Shown here in pieces: positions 19,511 through 28,316 of a DNA stretch of 64,000 nucleotides. The stretch covers positions 310,001-374,000 of the forward strand of contig NZ_LMVB01000002.1 in the NCBI RefSeq assembly GCF_001510645.1. Direction: 5' to 3'. The notes under the pieces are model-generated. The model saw only the letters and a list, made by a program, of their open reading frames with translations, was not told the DNA's origin and ran no database searches. The stretch comes from Paenibacillus sp. FJAT-29882 (GTDB taxonomy: Bacteria > Bacillota > Bacilli > Bacillales > DSM-1321). The first letter of the stretch is position 1, and every line of letters starts with the position of its first letter. Position numbers and translations under genes: made by a program.

Positions 19511-19537
19511 CCTCATTTACTTATGGTACGGTTCACC
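19511..19537. repeat. 27-bp sequence shared with 23464-23490
   Basis: CCTCATTTACTTATG, one variable base, then TACGGTTCACC. It differs from the second copy at a single base, and in both places it directly follows a hairpin. It may be an end of the IS4-like element whose remnant lies beside copy 1. Confidence 0.6.
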
Positions 19538-19603
19538 GTAACGTTGGATAGGATAAAACCATAGATACTCTAAGCCTCTAAGTTAATGATTTAAAGTAAG
19601 ACC

Positions 19604-19756
19604 TTAAATAACGGTCAATTTGTAACGTTTTCCTCTTACTTTTCGTTTTGATTTGAATGAGAACATATTAGCAAAAAACACTTGATTTTGAATTGCCCAT
19701 TGTGATTTGTACATCTCTAAAATTTCTTCAGTACTTAAATCAAAAAAGATTGGCGA
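19604..19756 (-). pseudogene. Fragment of an IS4-type DDE transposase
   Basis: Fifty open codons bounded by stops. FDLSTEEILEMYKSQWAIQ matches the C-terminal segment of IS4-family transposases (F-x-L-S-x-E-E-I-x-x-x-Y-x-x-R-W-x-I-E), with the catalytic region altered (QWAIQ for RWQIE). The next residues are rich in Lys and Arg and end in a stop. No start codon and no ribosome-binding site. Confidence 0.55.
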
Positions 19757-19880
19757 TTAAATAGAGTTCATTTCCTTTTGAATACACACCCACAGTGGAC
19801 TTTCACCGCCTAGACAGTTTCTATTTCCTGGAACACGCAAAAAAAGGAAACCCACAAAGGTCCCTTCGATGTAAATATCC

Positions 19881-20435
19881 CTACAATAGATCATCTATTG
19901 TTTTTTTCAAATTCTCATATATACATGGTTTAGTTATTCTTTTTAGTGAAGATAAAGATATTGTTTTATGTTGGGGGAAATACAGATCTAATCCTGTGGT
20001 TAATGACACAAAAAATTCCCACTGTGATATTTTTAAGGGGTCGATTAATTCTACATGTTTTTCTTTAAGTAAACAAAAGACATACAAATCAGCATTTCGT
20101 TTTATATCTTCACTATATTTATTTGTTTCATAATCATATTCTTTTTTTGCTCCAATATTAAAACTGATATTTGAATATTTATCCTTATGCCATGCTTGAA
20201 TATATGCTGAAGACTTCACTTCAATTTTTATACCATTATAAATTAAATCAAATGCGTCCCATTCAACACGCGATTGATTTAAACAACCAAGAGCAGTACC
20301 AACTACAAACTCAGCAAAGACACCTCTTAGATTATTAGTTAATATGTTTGAAAATCCCCATTCCCAAAAATCTAAAACAGTCTGATCTGTCCCTAATATT
20401 GGGTTTTCTGGATTAAGTTTTATAGCATTGTTCAA
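19881..20435 (-). CDS. Predicted PD-(D/E)xK nuclease-like protein
   Basis: 184 residues, TTG start at 20435 with AAGGATGTG upstream. The region around residues 57-76 (RVEWDAFDLIYNGIKIEVKSSA) has the D...(E)xK pattern of restriction-endonuclease-fold nucleases: Asp, a beta hairpin, then EVKSS, with W-D-A-F-D resembling Mrr or very-short-patch type active sites. No DNA-binding domain is evident. No family name recognised. Downstream and on the same strand as the GIY-YIG/DUF2075 helicase and MazG genes but 550 bases from them, so a functional link is possible and unproved. Confidence 0.7.
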   Translation of the reverse strand: MNNAIKLNPENPILGTDQTVLDFWEWGFSNILTNNLRGVFAEFVVGTALGCLNQSRVEWDAFDLIYNGIKIEVKSSAYIQAWHKDKYSNISFNIGAKKEYDYETNKYSEDIKRNADLYVFCLLKEKHVELIDPLKISQWEFFVSLTTGLDLYFPQHKTISLSSLKRITKPCIYENLKKTIDDLL

Positions 20436-20990
20436 TTAAAACCACATCCTTATGACATTTTAGTACAGACTATTATCTTCCCTAGTTTGTTTTAGTTTAC
20501 CCAATTATATTTCATCTAAAATTAAAAGCTCTATTATCTTGTGAACAAAAGGGGCTTTTTCCACGGCTCTTATACGCTACGATGATATTCGAAGGAGCCA
20601 AATATTTGCATTAGCAATTTTAATGATGCAGCTCGGACCAGAAGGGAATTTCTGTGAATTTGTAAATAAAGATTCTTCAGTAATAGGATCTAGTGTCACA
20701 GGGACAATTGTCAGTCTATTGATTGGCATAAAGAAAGTATCCCTTTATTTAATACGTCTATCAGTAACTAGAGATGCCGGTTATTTATATGCGTTTTTTG
20801 ATTACGGGTTTACGAAAGAGATGGTAAAAGCTTTTTATTTTCGGTATGAAAGGTAACGGGGACGATTGTTAATTTCTGTGGTAGCATAAGAAAAGCATCT
20901 ACTTTTGATTGATACATGTATCGTACCAAGAGATGCTGAGTGTTAATATGCGTTGTTTGTATGGCGGCTTACTATGCAATTAGGATATTA
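20436..20990. other. Gap of 555 bases with a degenerate direct repeat
   Basis: A sequence of about 110 bases near 20698-20812 (GGGACAATTGTCAG ... GCATAAAGAAA ... AGAGATGCCGG ... ATATGCGTTTTTTG) reappears, diverged, at about 20855-20967 (GGGGACGATTGTTAA ... GCATAAGAAAA ... AGAGATGCTGA ... ATATGCGTTGTTTG). A 77-codon open frame at 20623-20856 lies across the repeat, has no ribosome-binding site and is not annotated. Confidence 0.5.
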
Positions 20991-22616
20991 TCAATTTTTC
21001 TGATTTCTTTGAAGTTCCAACAATCTGCTTCTTAATTTCGGATCACTAGCATAGATATACAGCCCATGTATTCCTCTCTTCATAAGAACATTAAGCGAAT
21101 TTAATATGATCTTTTCCTTAATATCCTCACTATTTTCGAATTCATCTTTTCCTCTATAAGCTTCCGTATCCTTATAATTCTCTGTAAGAATTTTTAATTC
21201 TTCTGTGTCTTCATCATAAGAAATTGATGGTCCCAAAATAACACCGACATAGTTTAAATCAAAACCTTGTATTGTATATATGGACCCAACTTCTCTTACC
21301 GTTTCTGCTTTTTCCGCCCATGTAGTATTTCCGTAATCTCCATTCCAAGGGAGTTTAAAACCTTTCTCTTCTACGTAATGCTCTTGATTGTCCTTCTTAT
21401 GTATGTAATCGAATGTAGATACGATTCTCGCTAAACCATATTCCTTATTCATTTTTTGTATTATGTCATACATTGTAGCCGCTGACTCGAAGATTTTAAA
21501 ATCATATTCTGGGTCTTTAGGTATTTTGGTAATCTTCTTTTCAACAAAATGGTCAATCCAATTCACCATTTCATTATTTGCTTTCATTCGGAATTGGTTA
21601 GTTAGCTTATAAGTAGGTTCAGTATTATAATTCCCTATAATCGAGTAAAGCCTTTCTTCATCCCAGTAGCTCTTCATCTTTAACACTTGCTTATCGTCAT
21701 AAACTGCGATTACAATCTTGCTGTGCCTAATTATCTCTTGTAACTGATTTTCCTCAACAAAATTATTATATGGATCGGACTTTGTTAATAATAAATGAGC
21801 TTCATCTACTAACACAATATCAGCCTTTTTCATCGATTTTTTCCGCTGATTAATAAAAGATGTTGGTTTTTCAAAATTCTTTTTAGTGAGCGCTTTTACA
21901 TTACCAGCTATTTTCTTGTACGTTTTTAGCATCTCTGTGTGATTGACTAGTAAATAATTATTGGTTGTATGCAAAGGTGATGATTTTTCCTTAGATAACT
22001 CTTGGATTTTGTTAATAACTGAACTTAGTACAACACTTTTTCCAACTCCTGCTTCTCCTTTAATTAAGAAAACAAAAGGCTCCTCATCCTTAATGTGTTG
22101 TTTACAAACCTCAATAATCTTCTGTTGAAGTTCCAACTGTTCTATCGATAATTCTTTGAATGGGGATAGCTTAAAAATATCCTTATTTTCAATGGTAGAT
22201 CTAGAACTATCTACTATATCCCTATCTAACAGCTCATCCCATATGTCTTCAAACAATTCTTCATTAAAGAATTTTTTTTCATAATAATTATGCATCACAC
22301 TATTAACTGTTTGACTCTTGTTTTGTAATTTGTACCGTTCATCCGCTAAAAAATAATTGATCAACTTGGTTTCAATATTGTATGTTGCGGATCGATTAAA
22401 CTTTTCATGAATGATCAGGGACATCTTCTTTAATGATTTTCTCTCACTATTATTTAAGTGATCTCTCATACGATTTCTTACTGCCACAGTTTCACCGATA
22501 TAAACCGTTGTATCATTATTTAGAAAGTAGACTACAGGATAATCGGTATAGTAACCGTTAATACTATCTATTGATGTCTTGTCAAAAGGCATTGTTTTTA
22601 TATCTATTTTACTCAT
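20991..22616 (-). CDS. GIY-YIG nuclease fused to DUF2075 (Schlafen-like) helicase/ATPase
   Basis: 541 residues from MSKIDIK. Residues about 25-110 form a GIY-YIG domain (VVYFLNNDTTVYIGET, then VRNRMRDHL). From about 180 it is a DUF2075 P-loop ATPase: Walker A GEAGVGKSVVL, Walker B IVLVDEAHLLL, the LTNQFRM motif, and the C-terminal VGSIYTIQGFDLNYVGVILG and LMKRGIHGLYIYASD helicase-like motifs. Such fusions are usually predicted nuclease-helicases of defence or stress islands. Starts upstream (22649, 22637) have no better ribosome-binding site than 22616. Only 65 bases downstream of the MazG-like gene and likely co-transcribed. Role in defence is inference. Confidence 0.85.
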   Translation of the reverse strand: MSKIDIKTMPFDKTSIDSINGYYTDYPVVYFLNNDTTVYIGETVAVRNRMRDHLNNSERKSLKKMSLIIHEKFNRSATYNIETKLINYFLADERYKLQNKSQTVNSVMHNYYEKKFFNEELFEDIWDELLDRDIVDSSRSTIENKDIFKLSPFKELSIEQLELQQKIIEVCKQHIKDEEPFVFLIKGEAGVGKSVVLSSVINKIQELSKEKSSPLHTTNNYLLVNHTEMLKTYKKIAGNVKALTKKNFEKPTSFINQRKKSMKKADIVLVDEAHLLLTKSDPYNNFVEENQLQEIIRHSKIVIAVYDDKQVLKMKSYWDEERLYSIIGNYNTEPTYKLTNQFRMKANNEMVNWIDHFVEKKITKIPKDPEYDFKIFESAATMYDIIQKMNKEYGLARIVSTFDYIHKKDNQEHYVEEKGFKLPWNGDYGNTTWAEKAETVREVGSIYTIQGFDLNYVGVILGPSISYDEDTEELKILTENYKDTEAYRGKDEFENSEDIKEKIILNSLNVLMKRGIHGLYIYASDPKLRSRLLELQRNQKN

Positions 22617-22681
22617 ATTCCGTTCTACCCACCCCATGATTGCTGGCATATTGAAGGTTAATTCAATATAAACCTATTACT

Positions 22682-22984
22682 TTACTTCTCTTTATTTACT
22701 GGATATTTTAGAGCGTTCTTCTCTATCTTCTTAAATGCTTCCTCTTCCAAATCTACATTCATTTTTTCCGCTAACTGAAGAAGATATATAAATACATCCG
22801 CCATCTCTTCCTTAATATTCTGTATAGATTCAGCGACCGCTTCCTCACTATTCTTCCATTGGAAATTTTCTAATAGTTCATTCGCTTCTAATGATATAGA
22901 AATAGCTAAATCCTTTTCATTGTGATATGGGGCCCATCCCCGTTCATCTCTGAACTCAATAATTTTTTGCATAATATCTTTCAT
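22682..22984 (-). CDS. MazG-like nucleotide pyrophosphohydrolase
   Basis: 100-residue all-alpha NTP pyrophosphatase of the MazG/iMazG type: conserved helices with SLEANELLENFQW and EEMADVFIYLLQLAEKM, giving the ExxE...ExxD magnesium-binding set. Hydrolyses (d)NTPs to the monophosphate and PPi, possibly a modified or alarmone nucleotide. AGGTGGG precedes the ATG. First gene of a two-gene unit with the GIY-YIG/DUF2075 protein, a pairing I associate with Firmicute accessory regions. A nucleotide-depleting role in phage defence is inferred. Confidence 0.88.
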   Translation of the reverse strand: MKDIMQKIIEFRDERGWAPYHNEKDLAISISLEANELLENFQWKNSEEAVAESIQNIKEEMADVFIYLLQLAEKMNVDLEEEAFKKIEKNALKYPVNKEK

Positions 22985-23062
22985 TTATAGCCCACCTAAT
23001 TTAAATTCTATTCTTGTAAATATATTCTATTTTATCATTTATTTTAATCTTCTGCTTATCAT

Positions 23063-23087
23063 AAAAAAAGAGATACCAAAGTATCTC
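23063..23087 (-). terminator. Minus-strand terminator upstream of the MazG operon
   Basis: GAGATAC-TTTG-GTATCTC followed by seven T on the minus strand. It insulates the MazG unit from read-through out of the rRNA methylase gene. Confidence 0.8.
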
Positions 23088-23410
23088 CCTAATTCGGTAT
23101 ATTATAAATTTCACCTTATCACATACTATTAGCAGCAATTTTCTTTATGACTTCCTCTAGTTCATAAGAGGAAAGCGCTCGGCTTTTACTTACATTCTTC
23201 TAACTGATTTACAACAACTATTTATATAAAGAACCTCTAAACTTTTGAATAAAGTTTAAAGGTCTCTACATAAATGAAACATCTATTTAATATTTTGCTC
23301 ATATCATTATAAATAAAAACTGTTTGTTTTATTAAATGTATGTGGATGTCCGCAAACTATAAATTTGATAGTTTTTTTGAGTTAGTGAGCATCTTAGTAA
23401 ATAAAAGATT

Positions 23411-23452
23411 AAACAAGGCTATCCCAAAGTCATTTTCGACTTTCGGATAGCC
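23411..23452. terminator. Strong hairpin, terminator-like
   Basis: AGGCTATCC ... GGATAGCCT with a nested AAGTC/GACTT stem. T-rich sequence on the plus side is short. Confidence 0.6.
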
Positions 23453-23463
23453 TCTTCTAAAAA

Positions 23464-23490
23464 CCTCATTTACTTATGATACGGTTCACC
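23464..23490. repeat. 27-bp sequence shared with 19511-19537
   Basis: Second copy, 26 of 27 bases identical, again directly after a hairpin. No transposase fragment is recognisable beside this copy. Confidence 0.6.
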
Positions 23491-23507
23491 ACCATTAATC
23501 CTAAAAA

Positions 23508-23533
23508 ACCCTGCCATACGGCAAGGTTTTAGC
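23508..23533 (-). terminator. Terminator of the rRNA methylase / glycosylase operon
   Basis: AAAACCTTGCC-GTAT-GGCAGGGTTTT hairpin with six T after it on the minus strand. Confidence 0.7.
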
Positions 23534-23866
23534 ATTAATCTTTTTGTGCAGTAAAAAAAGAAACTTTCCTTTTTACCCCACTCAAACCCGCATTCAACCG
23601 TTCGAGTTAAAATAGACTCTTTCATCGAAACCCCGCTTTTTGCCCATTTTTGCTTCAAAAGATCTCGTTTTTTCGGGCCTTTCCCACGCTTTTTTTCACG
23701 TTTTTTATCGAGTTGGAATAAAGATTTTCACTCACGCTTTTTTTACGATTGTTGATATGTCGGGCTTGGCGGGTGTTTTTTTCATGATTTTTTGTACAAA
23801 CTTTATTCCAACTGTTGATAAGATGTGGAAAAAGTTTATTTTGTTTGGAAAATTTCTATTGTTTAT

Positions 23867-25249
23867 TTACACTTTTAACTTAAGCTCAGTAACAACTTCC
23901 ACATGACTCGTCTGCGGAAACATATCCACTGGCTGCAAATTCTCAACCTTATAAAGCTTACTCAACTCCTGCAAATCCTTCGCCAATGTTGATGGATTAC
24001 AAGACACATACACAATCTTCTTCGGCTTTACCTTCATAATCGTGCGTAGTAATGCTTGGTCACAGCCAGTTCTTGGCGGATCCACAACAATGACATCTGG
24101 TCTAAACCCTTCTTTTACCCAACGAGGCATAACGTTTTCGGCTTTGCCTACTTCGTAATGGACGTTGTTTCGGTTGTGTTTTTTTGCATTTTTCTTGGCG
24201 TCGTCAATGGATTCTTTGATGATGTCCATGCCGCGAACTTCTTTGGCTTGATCCGATAGCCAGAGGCCGATTGTTCCGACTCCGCAATAGGCATCGACAA
24301 CTGTTTCTTGACCTGTAAGAGCTGCTGCTTGTTTTACTTCGTTATAAAGCTTGACCGTTTGGACAGGGTTCAGCTGGAAGAAGGTTCTTGCTGATAATTC
24401 GTAAGATAGATCACCAAGTGTTTCATTGATAATGCGTTCTCCTGCTAAGTGAATCGTTTTGTCGCCAAAGATGACGGATGTATTACGGTCATTCACATTT
24501 TGGACGAGTGATTTCACTTCTGGTAGTTGATCGCGAATTTGCTTGATGAGTTCGTCTTTTCTTGGGATTTCGTTTGTTCTTGTGACTAAGACGACTTGGA
24601 CTTCCCCTGTTTCGAAACCGACACGTGTAATGATGGTACGGATTACGCCTTTTTTCTTCCGCTCGTTATAAATCGAAATATCTAAGTTCTTTAAGATTTT
24701 CTTTACCGTTCTTGTTACTTTATTCGTTGCTTTATGTTGAACCAGACAGTTTGGAATATCAATCAGCTGGTGTGAGTCGGTACCGTATAGTCCAGCAATG
24801 ATCTTGCCTTCTTTCATGCCGACTTGGAACTGGCTTTTGTTTCGATAGTTCCAAGGATCTTCCATGCCGATCGTTTCTTTAATATTTAATGATTCGATTG
24901 GCTCGCGTAGATAGCGTTCCATCGCTTGAACAACGATGTCACGTTTTTCAACAAGCTGTTGGGCATAGCTAAGATGCTGAAGCTGGCAACCGCCACATTG
25001 TTCATAGACCGGGCAAGGTGCTGCAACCCGGTGTGGTGATGCTTTGCGGATTTGTTTAATTTTTGCTTGGGAAAATTTCGTATCTACTTTTGTTGCAATC
25101 GCAACGATTTCTTCACCAGGTAATGCACCAGGGATGAAGACAACTTTTTTCTTAAAATAACCGACTCCTTCGCCGTTAATGCCGAGTCGTTTTATCGTTA
25201 ATGGGAAAGTTTGGTTGACTTCTAGTTGTTGATCTTGAGTTTGGCTCAT
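23867..25249 (-). CDS. rlmD: 23S rRNA (uracil-C5)-methyltransferase, RlmD/RlmCD type
   Basis: SAM-dependent RNA methylase of 460 residues, cytosolic. An N-terminal TRAM domain (about 10-70, [14 protein letters not shown]) is followed by an iron-sulfur cluster region ([15 protein letters not shown]) and the Rossmann methyltransferase core: [15 protein letters not shown] for [11 protein letters not shown], and [12 protein letters not shown] with the catalytic Cys. It corresponds to B. subtilis YefA (RlmCD) or its paralogue YfjO, and the latter fits this neighbourhood. Its start overlaps the stop of the upstream DNA-glycosylase gene by four bases (ATGA), so the two are translationally coupled. 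Confidence 0.92.
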   Translation of the reverse strand: MSQTQDQQLEVNQTFPLTIKRLGINGEGVGYFKKKVVFIPGALPGEEIVAIATKVDTKFSQAKIKQIRKASPHRVAAPCPVYEQCGGCQLQHLSYAQQLVEKRDIVVQAMERYLREPIESLNIKETIGMEDPWNYRNKSQFQVGMKEGKIIAGLYGTDSHQLIDIPNCLVQHKATNKVTRTVKKILKNLDISIYNERKKKGVIRTIITRVGFETGEVQVVLVTRTNEIPRKDELIKQIRDQLPEVKSLVQNVNDRNTSVIFGDKTIHLAGERIINETLGDLSYELSARTFFQLNPVQTVKLYNEVKQAAALTGQETVVDAYCGVGTIGLWLSDQAKEVRGMDIIKESIDDAKKNAKKHNRNNVHYEVGKAENVMPRWVKEGFRPDVIVVDPPRTGCDQALLRTIMKVKPKKIVYVSCNPSTLAKDLQELSKLYKVENLQPVDMFPQTSHVEVVTELKLKV

Positions 25250-26130
25250 TTCTTTTCACTCCGTTTTTCCGTACTTCTCCATAAATAGAGGGATGCATAG
25301 CTCAAATAGGGCGACCAGCTTTCACTATATTTGAGCATTTCTTCTTTGGTCGGCTTTTGCGGCAAGTTGTATAATTGCTGCAAAGCCCTTTGGATGCCAA
25401 TGTCAGCGACTGGAAACAAATTTGGTCTTCCAACGCCAGATAGCAGGAAGTTTTCTGCCGTCCAATTGCCAATCCCTCTTATTTTTACGAGTGTATCGAT
25501 GATTTCCGTGTCTGTTTTTTCTGCTAGTTGTTTTAAATGTAACTCTCCAGTGGCTATCTTCTGTGATAAACCAATCACATACTCTGCTTTTCGGGTGCTA
25601 AATTGAATGTCACGCAATTCTTCCACCGTTAGTTTGGCTGCACGTTCTGGTGTCGGAAAAAATGGCACACCATCTATTTCAAAGCCAAATGTTTTTACAT
25701 AGCGTTCTGTTAGTGTATGGGCAAAGGAGAGGTTAAGTTGTTGATGGATGATGCATCTCACAAGACAGCTATAATAATCGAAGTCTAACACAATAGGTGT
25801 GCCGCGATGCTCGGTAAATAATACCTGTAGGTCTGTCTCTTGAAAATGCGTTGTGATTTTTGATAACGGCTCATGAAAGTGGAATACTTTCTTCACTCTC
25901 TCAAGTGCTGCTTCCTGATATTCATTTCGCTCCCCTTGCAAAATAAATATAGGATTGTCTGTATTGCCGATACTTTGAATGTGAACGATAAGTGGTGTTT
26001 CTTCTATATATAGCGGTACCTTAATCGTCCGCTCTTGAAAATCAATGACATGTAATGGATCTAGGCTTAAGCGATCAAGCACTAAATCAAAATTATAAGG
26101 AGCTTCTACCCGTATCGTTTCCGTCCACAT
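25246..26130 (-). CDS. DNA-3-methyladenine glycosylase, AlkA-like
   Basis: Base-excision repair glycosylase of the helix-hairpin-helix superfamily. From [14 protein letters not shown] it has 294 residues: an AlkA N-terminal domain, then [15 protein letters not shown], the HhH-GPD hairpin [17 protein letters not shown], and catalytic Asp in [20 protein letters not shown] lies 5 bases before the ATG at 26130; an upstream in-frame start at 26208 has no such site. Overlaps rlmD by four bases. B. subtilis has the same pair (yfjP beside yfjO). Confidence 0.88.
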   Translation of the reverse strand: MWTETIRVEAPYNFDLVLDRLSLDPLHVIDFQERTIKVPLYIEETPLIVHIQSIGNTDNPIFILQGERNEYQEAALERVKKVFHFHEPLSKITTHFQETDLQVLFTEHRGTPIVLDFDYYSCLVRCIIHQQLNLSFAHTLTERYVKTFGFEIDGVPFFPTPERAAKLTVEELRDIQFSTRKAEYVIGLSQKIATGELHLKQLAEKTDTEIIDTLVKIRGIGNWTAENFLLSGVGRPNLFPVADIGIQRALQQLYNLPQKPTKEEMLKYSESWSPYLSYASLYLWRSTEKRSEKK

Positions 26131-26431
26131 AATATCTTCCTTTAACAGTTTTCCACGTATTATAGCATATTTGTGATACGATGCGGTAACTTGAAAAGAA
26201 TGTCTCATGAAACAAAACTTCGGTAAGTTGCGGTTAGCCTTGTCCGATGCGGATCAAGCTTTAGGATGTGGCAAAGCCTATAGTCTTTTTTCCTCTACTC
26301 CCTCGTAAAAAAACAAATACTCCCTATTGATCAATACAAGTAAGGGATAAACCAACATATATGAATAGCTATCTGGACAATTTAACATAATAGAAACGAC
26401 ATACTGTTTAGAATGGAGAGATAACTCACAA

Positions 26432-27175
26432 ATGAATAAAATTCCACAGGTCACACTTCTCTTTTGGATCATGAAGATTGATGCTACTACACTAGGTGAA
26501 ACAGCAGGTGACTTGTTGTCCATGACGATGGGGGTTGGATACGGGGTCAGCACCATTATTTTATTTGCTCTGTTTATCATTACTCTTATCGCTCAACTTC
26601 TATCCAAAAAGTATTACCCAATCATCTATTGGCTCGTCATTACGTCAACCGCCGTCGCTGGAACCACGATGTCTGATTTTATGGATCGTACTCTAGGGTT
26701 AGGGTATGCAATGGGTTCCACAATATTAGTTTGTATCTTATTAATTATATTTGCCTATTGGTATGCAAGTGAACGTTCATTGAATATCCATGATATTCGC
26801 ACACGTAAAGTTGAAATACTTTATTGGGTTGCTATCCTATTCTCCAATACTTTAGGTACAGCTTTAGGTGATTTCTTGGCGGATAGTTCTGGTCTTGGAT
26901 ATATCGGAGGAGCCGTTCTAATCGGCATTCTATTAGTTATCATCGTACTAGCCAAGTATTTCACAAAAATTTCTCGCGTATTCCTATTTTGGATTGCCTT
27001 TGTCTTAACACGTCCTTTTGGAGCGACATTTGGAGATCTTCTTACTAAACCAACTGAAAAAGGAGGATTAAATTTAGGTACTACTGGTTCTTCTCTTGTT
27101 CTGGGAGTCATTCTCTTAGTCCTTATTATTTACGCGACGATAAAAAATAATAAGGCCTCTAACTCCTTGACCTAA
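26432..27175 (+). CDS. COG4705-like membrane protein with four internal repeats
   Basis: 247 residues, about eight hydrophobic segments, integral membrane. Four repeats of about 55-60 residues are visible, each with a T/G-x-x-G/S-E/D-x-x-x-D/L core at the start of a helix: TTLGETAGDLL, GTTMSDFMD, GTALGDFLAD, GATFGDLLTK, each followed by a G(L/V)GY-like loop. Conserved Asp/Glu in every repeat suggest a pseudo-symmetric transporter or metal-handling site, but the family has no function I can name. GGAGAG precedes the ATG. Monocistronic, with a terminator downstream. Confidence 0.8.
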   Translation: MNKIPQVTLLFWIMKIDATTLGETAGDLLSMTMGVGYGVSTIILFALFIITLIAQLLSKKYYPIIYWLVITSTAVAGTTMSDFMDRTLGLGYAMGSTILVCILLIIFAYWYASERSLNIHDIRTRKVEILYWVAILFSNTLGTALGDFLADSSGLGYIGGAVLIGILLVIIVLAKYFTKISRVFLFWIAFVLTRPFGATFGDLLTKPTEKGGLNLGTTGSSLVLGVILLVLIIYATIKNNKASNSLT

Positions 27176-27221
27176 TCAGTATTTTCTTCTAATGACCTCA
27201 TCCTGATACGATTATAGCCTA

Positions 27222-27256
27222 AAAGAAGCTTGGAGAAATTTCTTCAAGCCTTTTTA
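27222..27256 (+). terminator. Terminator of the repeat membrane protein gene
   Basis: GCTTGGAGAAATTTCTTCAAGC near-palindrome followed by a T run. Confidence 0.7.
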
Positions 27257-27398
27257 GTTATGAATTCACGGATGAATATTTCTGAGCGCTGTATTCCTAA
27301 ATAAGTCGCAAGTGATTCAGTTCCATGTCTACTAGTTATTCTTTGAATTTAATTTTGTGTGTGAAGAATTGAAAGCATTATTAAACGACTTTAAATGT

Positions 27399-27440
27399 TA
27401 AAAAAGCCAATTCCACGTTTATAGAAGAATTGGCTTTTTC
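27399..27440. terminator. Bidirectional terminator
   Basis: AAAAGCCAATTC ... GAATTGGCTTTT hairpin with A and T runs, placed directly at the 3' end of the pentapeptide gene. Confidence 0.85.
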
Positions 27441-27441
27441 T

Positions 27442-28083
27442 CTATTCTTTAATCTTCAACCCCATCAACGCAGCAAAACCAATGGCTTGCTCTGTTGAAA
27501 CCTCGCAGCCTTTAAGATCATCAAGTGATACGCTTATTTGCTGAAACCGGCAGCTACTTAGATCCACCCCTTTGAGCGAAGTTCCGATAAAGTTTGCTTC
27601 ATTTAAATCACATTGCTTGAATGCTACTTTATTAAAGGTAGCCTCAAATACGTCGACATTGCAAAGTGAACACGAATCAAACATAACCTGTTTTAATTTC
27701 GCAAAGCCAAAATTACTTAAGTTTGCATGACAATTTTCGAACCGAACATTGCCTAATGTTGCATCTGATAGATTCAGACCTAGTATTTTCGATTCCTTGA
27801 ATTCAACGCGATGAATAATTGCATCGCTGAAATCCGTATTGGATAGGTTACACTTTTCAAAAATCACATCTGTTAATTCAATATTGCGGAATGACACATC
27901 GACAAAGGTCACATTTTTAAATATCACTTGTTCAAATCTGATTCGATGGATATCTTCCCCAATGATCGAGCAATCGCTTATAATGCACAATTCATAATAA
28001 GGTTCGTCGTCCATTACGTGAAAATCTGTTGGAGTTAAATCATAAGGAATCTTTGGTTGTTCGATTTTAAATTTAGTAGCCAT
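27442..28083 (-). CDS. Pentapeptide-repeat protein, Qnr-like
   Basis: 213 residues from MATKFKIEQPK. Nearly the whole chain is tandem five-residue units with a central Phe/Leu (xDFSDAxIHRVEFKES, LNLSDATLGNVRFENC, DVFEATFNKVAFKQCDLNEANF), predicting a right-handed quadrilateral beta helix. Length and pattern resemble Qnr/MfpA proteins, which mimic B-DNA and shield gyrase from quinolones, but loops diagnostic of Qnr were not checked. AAGGTGAT lies 5 bases before the ATG at 28083; an in-frame start 14 codons upstream is less likely. No signal peptide. Confidence 0.85.
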   Translation of the reverse strand: MATKFKIEQPKIPYDLTPTDFHVMDDEPYYELCIISDCSIIGEDIHRIRFEQVIFKNVTFVDVSFRNIELTDVIFEKCNLSNTDFSDAIIHRVEFKESKILGLNLSDATLGNVRFENCHANLSNFGFAKLKQVMFDSCSLCNVDVFEATFNKVAFKQCDLNEANFIGTSLKGVDLSSCRFQQISVSLDDLKGCEVSTEQAIGFAALMGLKIKE

Positions 28084-28123
28084 CCTATCACCTTTTGCTT
28101 CCTTTTTCCAACAAGAATAGCAC

Positions 28124-28281
28124 ATAAGGTGAAACTTCCACCAGTGGGGAGTCTTTCATCCCCCACTGATGGTTAGTTGAACCAATCGGGCTTTTACTGG
28201 CAGTTTGTCCCCCACCTACGGCTTCTTCGATTCTTCTTAGCCTTTTGGTGGGGGTCTTACTGCCCGTTAATGCGGGATAAA
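28124..28281 (+). repeat. Dispersed palindromic repeat R3, copy A
   Basis: Starts AGGTGAAACTTCC, then hairpin AGTGGGG...CCCCCACT, GGTTAGTTGAACCAATCGGG, TTACTGGCAGTTTG, hairpin CCCCCACCT...GGTGGGGG, TTACTGCC and GTTAATGCGGGATAA. Copies B (40.2 kb) and C (49.6 kb, inverted) share the order. The double hairpin layout resembles IS200/IS605-derived non-autonomous elements, but no transposase is present. Confidence 0.7.
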
Positions 28282-28316
28282 TGATTCCACTACTAATGAA
28301 ACCTGCCGTAATAACA

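Larger units (their letters stand above)
22985..23866. other. Gap of about 880 bases, hairpin-rich
   Basis: Contains a minus-strand terminator (23063-23087), an imperfect inverted repeat at 23232-23268, a strong hairpin at 23411-23452, the 27-bp repeat copy 2, and a further minus-strand hairpin at 23508-23533. The stretch 23682-23735 resembles 9340-9396. Short open frames here (23470-23658, 23640-23906) run through the hairpins and are not genes. Confidence 0.6.

Noticed and set aside
20623..20856. 77-codon open frame
   Set aside because: No ribosome-binding site, unnatural composition, and it runs across the diverged direct repeat.
23470..23906. Two short frames (62 and 88 codons) downstream of rlmD
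   Set aside because: They run through terminator hairpins and overlap the rlmD 3' end.
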